Source: CAYSLU01 sp964431965 (GTDB lineage Bacteria > Verrucomicrobiota > Kiritimatiellia > CAIKKV01 > CAYSLU01). From it: DNA of 64,000 bases. The stretch covers positions 17,877-81,876 of the forward strand of contig CAYSLU010000006.1 in assembly GCA_964431965.1 (NCBI GenBank), in the 5' to 3' direction. This document shows positions 61,189 through 64,000 of the stretch, piece after piece. Made by a program: the position numbers and the translations under genes. The notes below the pieces were generated by a model, which was given only the letters and a program-made list of their open reading frames with translations, had not been told where the DNA came from and did not search any database. The first letter of the stretch is position 1; every line of letters begins with the position of its first letter.

Positions 61189-62967
61189 TTACGCGCCGTC
61201 CCGCCGGGCGAACGGTTTGTAGGCCGTGCCCGTCCACTGCATTCCCAGGTGCCCCGAAAACTCCAGCGTGTTCAGCCGCACGCCGTGCACGATCACGCCC
61301 AGCGCCGACAGCAGGATGTTCAGCGTGTGGGCGAGGAACAGCACCGCGGCCGCTCCCAGCCCGGCCCAGAAGCTGCGGATGCCGTCGCCGACCGCCATAT
61401 CGTTGAACGCCAGGCTGATCGCGGCGCCCGCGCTGCCGACGGCGAAGAGGCGCACGTACGAGACGAGGTCGCCGAAGCAGCCGATGATCGAGAGGGGCAG
61501 CATGATGTGGTTGGACCACTCGGCTTTCATCGCCTTCAGGGGCGTCATGAAGAGGACGATGGCCGTCAGCCCCGCGATGAAGAGCGGCAGGACGAATCCT
61601 GGCAGCGGATGGTCGAGAATCATGTTTCGCGCCAGGAAGTACATGGTCCACGTGATGGCGATCCAGCCGGCCTGGGCGATGGCGATGAGGCTGTTGATCG
61701 CGCGGACGGCGTTCCAGGCGTGCGCGAGCGTGAGGTGGATCGCGCCGATCAGGAAGCAGAGGGACATCAGGTTCGACTCATGGGTGAGCCAGTCGATCCG
61801 GAACTGCAGCAGCGCCGGCAGCGCCTCGAAGCGGATGCCGAAGTAGGATCCGGTGAGCGCGCCCCAGATGATCGTGCAGACGCTGAGCAACCCGAGCAGC
61901 CGGGGCAGCTCGGGCGGGGCGCTGCGGACCGCGGCTTTGATGACGAACGTGAGCCCGAGGAAGAGGGCGCCGTATCCGGCGTCTCCGACGAGCATGGCGA
62001 AGAACACGCTGTAGAACAGCAGGAAGGCCGCGCTGATATCCACTTCCCGATAGCCGGGAACAACACCGATCATGCTGAGCAGGAACTGGATCGGCCGGAC
62101 CCACGCGGGATTCCGCACGAGGGTTGGAACGACGTCCGTGTCGGCTGGCTGCTCGACCGTCAGCCCCCAGCCGTGGCGCGCCGCCGCCTCGCGCAGGCGG
62201 GGGGCGGCATCGACGGGGCAGAAGCCCCGGACATAGGCGATATTCCGCTCGCCGCCCATGCCGTCGCGCGTCTCGACGAATGCGATGCGCTCGCGGATCT
62301 GTGCTTCTGCTCGACGGAGCGTCGGCATGAGGGGGATGAACGCATCGAGCGCGCGACGGGCCGCTTCGGCCTCTTGCGCGAGCCGGCCTTGTGCGGAGCG
62401 TACGGCTTGAAGCGACCGGGCGGGGACCGGCTGTTCCTGAGCGCCCTCGCACGAGGCTCCCGGGACGCCGGCCAGGACGAAGTAGACCCCGCCGCGGCCC
62501 TCGTGCCGGGTCAGGATCCGGGCGCCCGCCGCGGGCCGGACGGACTTCATGGACCGGGCGTGGTAGAAGCGGATCTCGATGCCCGCCGCCCGCAGCGCCG
62601 CCACCCGGGCGGGGTCGAAGTCGCCGAACGGCTCGATCGGTGCGGCCTCGGCCGCCAGTTCGGCGGCCGCCCGGGCGAGCTCGCGGGTGCGGTCGGCGGC
62701 CTGGACCACGCGCACGGCCAGGTCGGGACCGGGCTCGGGCTCCGGGTCGGGGCCCCCCGCCAGAGGGCGCTCCTTCGCGCGAGCCGCCAGGATGTCCGCC
62801 GCGCGGAGTGTGCGCGTCAGCGCCTCGCGGCTGGCGGTCAGGTCCGGGCCCTCCGGGATCCGGACGGGCGCGACGTGCAGGACGCCGATGTCGCGCAGGG
62901 TTTCGAGCATGGCCGGCTGATCGCCCTTCATGCAGAGGATCGTGACCTTGTTCATCGGGACGATCAT
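61189..62967 (-). CDS. ntpI: V-type ATPase subunit I
   Basis: A 592-residue subunit (equivalent to eukaryotic a). The N-terminal ~300 residues are soluble, Ala/Glu/Arg-rich helices (MNKVTILCMKGDQPAMLETL opening, ENR-type FCPVDAAPRLREAAA). The C-terminal half has about seven membrane segments with FLLFYSVFFAMLVGDAGYGA and SYVRLFAVGSAGAAISLAFN, where the Arg faces the ring Glu. The start at 62967 is 4 bases after the D-subunit stop. Length is close to the bacterial norm. Confidence 0.92.
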   Translation of the reverse strand: MIVPMNKVTILCMKGDQPAMLETLRDIGVLHVAPVRIPEGPDLTASREALTRTLRAADILAARAKERPLAGGPDPEPEPGPDLAVRVVQAADRTRELARAAAELAAEAAPIEPFGDFDPARVAALRAAGIEIRFYHARSMKSVRPAAGARILTRHEGRGGVYFVLAGVPGASCEGAQEQPVPARSLQAVRSAQGRLAQEAEAARRALDAFIPLMPTLRRAEAQIRERIAFVETRDGMGGERNIAYVRGFCPVDAAPRLREAAARHGWGLTVEQPADTDVVPTLVRNPAWVRPIQFLLSMIGVVPGYREVDISAAFLLFYSVFFAMLVGDAGYGALFLGLTFVIKAAVRSAPPELPRLLGLLSVCTIIWGALTGSYFGIRFEALPALLQFRIDWLTHESNLMSLCFLIGAIHLTLAHAWNAVRAINSLIAIAQAGWIAITWTMYFLARNMILDHPLPGFVLPLFIAGLTAIVLFMTPLKAMKAEWSNHIMLPLSIIGCFGDLVSYVRLFAVGSAGAAISLAFNDMAVGDGIRSFWAGLGAAAVLFLAHTLNILLSALGVIVHGVRLNTLEFSGHLGMQWTGTAYKPFARRDGA

Positions 62968-62971
62968 CGCA

Positions 62972-63640
62972 TCAGGCTCCTGTCGGAGGCGGCTCCGCCA
63001 TCGCGTCGCCCTCCGGCGCGCCGGCTGGCAGCGTCGGCCCGAACTCTGCAAAGGCGGCCGTCCGGCTCTTGGCGGTCTTGGCCCGGGCGACCCCGGCGGT
63101 CTGCTGATCCCCGAGGAAGATGCGGATGACGCGGATGTTCTCGCGGCATTCGGGGATTTTGATCTTCTCGAAGAGGTTGACGCGCTGGCTCGTGACGCGC
63201 AGCTCCTCGCCGATCCGGCGGCGCTGCTCGGCGAGGATGGTGCCCTCGACCTCCAGGCGCGCCAGATGCTCGAGTGCGTCGAGCGCCTCGTCGTGCCAGC
63301 TCGGGGTGGCGAACAGGTCGGCCGGCGCCCGCTCGAAGGACATGGCTTCAAACGTCGGGACCGGTACGCCGGCCACGTTGGCTTCGCCCCGCGAGAGGGC
63401 GGAGACGCGGACGCGGGCGCTCCAGTCCTCCGGCTCGGCGAAGAGGCGAACCCAGCCCTCGAGATCGTCCCGGCGCCGGCGCTCGTCCGCGGCCAGCTCC
63501 TCGCGTCGGGCGTCGACCGCCGCCAGCTCCGCCTGGAGCTGCTGCTTCTTGAGCAGCAGCATGGGCAGGTAGCGCTCGTAGCGGCGCAGCGCATCGCGCT
63601 GGGCCTTCATCTCGTTCTTCGTATGCTTGATCTTCGCCAT
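62972..63640 (-). CDS. ntpD: V-type ATPase subunit D
   Basis: A 222-residue, largely helical subunit: KIKHTKNEMKAQRDALRRYE and LLKKQQLQAELAAVDARREE at the N-terminus, and RVNLFEKIKIPECRENIRVI near the C-terminus, which is the family signature. It forms the central rotor stalk. A C-terminal Ala/Pro tail extends beyond the usual end. It follows subunit B by 12 bases and precedes I by 4 bases. Confidence 0.94.
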   Translation of the reverse strand: MAKIKHTKNEMKAQRDALRRYERYLPMLLLKKQQLQAELAAVDARREELAADERRRRDDLEGWVRLFAEPEDWSARVRVSALSRGEANVAGVPVPTFEAMSFERAPADLFATPSWHDEALDALEHLARLEVEGTILAEQRRRIGEELRVTSQRVNLFEKIKIPECRENIRVIRIFLGDQQTAGVARAKTAKSRTAAFAEFGPTLPAGAPEGDAMAEPPPTGA

Positions 63641-63652
63641 GGGATCGCCGGA

Positions 63653-64000
63653 TCAGGCGCCGGCCGCCGCCGCCCCGGGCCAGAACCGCTCCGCGAGCTT
63701 CGACGAGATGCCCGTCTCGACCGGCTCGAAGCAGTCCGCGAGGATCGTCCACCCGAGATCGAGCGCGCGCTCGAGCGGCAGGTTCACCGCGAGGTTCATC
63801 ATCTCGCCCTCGAACCGGCCGCCGTACTTCAGCAGCTTGTGGTCCCACGCGCTCATGCGGAACCCCATGGACTGCTTCTCCTGCGTCTCGCGGAAGGCGG
63901 AGTAGAGCTGGATCATGGTGTTCATGATCGTGCGGTGGTCCTCGCGGGTCCGGCCGTTCACCTGCTGCTTGAGCCGGCTGAGCGAGCCGAACGGCTCGAT
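63653..64000 (-). CDS. ntpB: V-type ATPase subunit B, C-terminal part
   Basis: An open frame enters from the right edge and ends at 63653, giving the last 115 residues. It reads GSLSRLKQQVNGRTREDH, the signature of the non-catalytic B subunit, then MNTMIQLYSAFRETQEKQSM and FEGEMMNLAVNLPLERALDLGW. The rest of the gene lies outside the window. The operon order B-D-I-K is usual for bacterial V-ATPases. Confidence 0.93.
   Translation of the reverse strand: MEPFGSLSRLKQQVNGRTREDHRTIMNTMIQLYSAFRETQEKQSMGFRMSAWDHKLLKYGGRFEGEMMNLAVNLPLERALDLGWTILADCFEPVETGISSKLAERFWPGAAAAGA

Overview
The window is a GC-rich (roughly two thirds G+C by eye), densely packed stretch of a bacterial chromosome with about 43 genes, no tRNA or rRNA gene, no CRISPR array and no recognisable transposase. 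The gene content (sulfatases, heparinase-like and GH4 sugar enzymes, sialidase-like and five-bladed propeller proteins, an FAD-dependent oxidoreductase of the polysaccharide-locus type, a V-type ATPase with a sodium-like ring subunit, and a hybrid-cluster-protein operon) suggests an anaerobic, polysaccharide-degrading member of the PVC superphylum. Kiritimatiellota or a close relative is my best guess. This is inferred from gene families only; no phylogenetic marker was compared.

Layout. 1-4423 (minus): propeller protein, GtrA-like protein, NCS2 purine permease and the N-terminal part of a sulfatase. 4683-19620 (plus): one long chemosensory operon with the gene set of a Wsp-type pathway (CheW, CheR-TPR, CheW, receptor, CheA-REC, CheB). 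Inside it lie a urea/amide-type binding lipoprotein, a TonB-dependent receptor, a YfiR-like periplasmic protein and a second receptor with a CHASE8-like sensor. It ends in a REC-histidine kinase where Wsp systems have a diguanylate cyclase. 19705-22315 (plus): a HAD-cupin fusion and an MFS transporter. 22266-26075 (minus): tlyA, nadK, a sialidase-like gene and a DUF3592 gene, all joined by 4-base overlaps. 26419-32376 (minus): URO-D-family protein, propeller/SIS-like fusion and heparinase II/III-like enzyme, with a divergent GH4 glycosidase at 32533-33867.

34042-50506 (plus): a ten-gene envelope operon with DUF4159, DUF58, BatA/VWA proteins, a 1186-residue coiled-coil protein, a PA14-TPR protein and, last, an FHA-MoxR ATPase fusion. 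50609-53201 (minus): phosphofructokinase and a second sulfatase. 53702-56726 (minus): a five-bladed-propeller glycosidase-like protein and an FAD-dependent oxidoreductase. 57262-60587 (minus): Rrf2 regulator, hybrid cluster protein, ferredoxin-like protein and cupin, a nitrosative/oxidative stress module with a visible operator. 60679-64000 (minus): V-type ATPase subunits B (partial), D, I and K.

The strongest candidate for something undescribed is the chemosensory operon. A TonB receptor plus YfiR plus CHASE8 triad, which elsewhere usually feeds a diguanylate cyclase or kinase, here ends in a methyl-accepting chemoreceptor within a Wsp-like pathway. A 105-bp hairpin-ended intergenic repeat (two copies plus short core matches) and several -10 boxes lying only 6-14 bases from start codons are the main non-coding observations.
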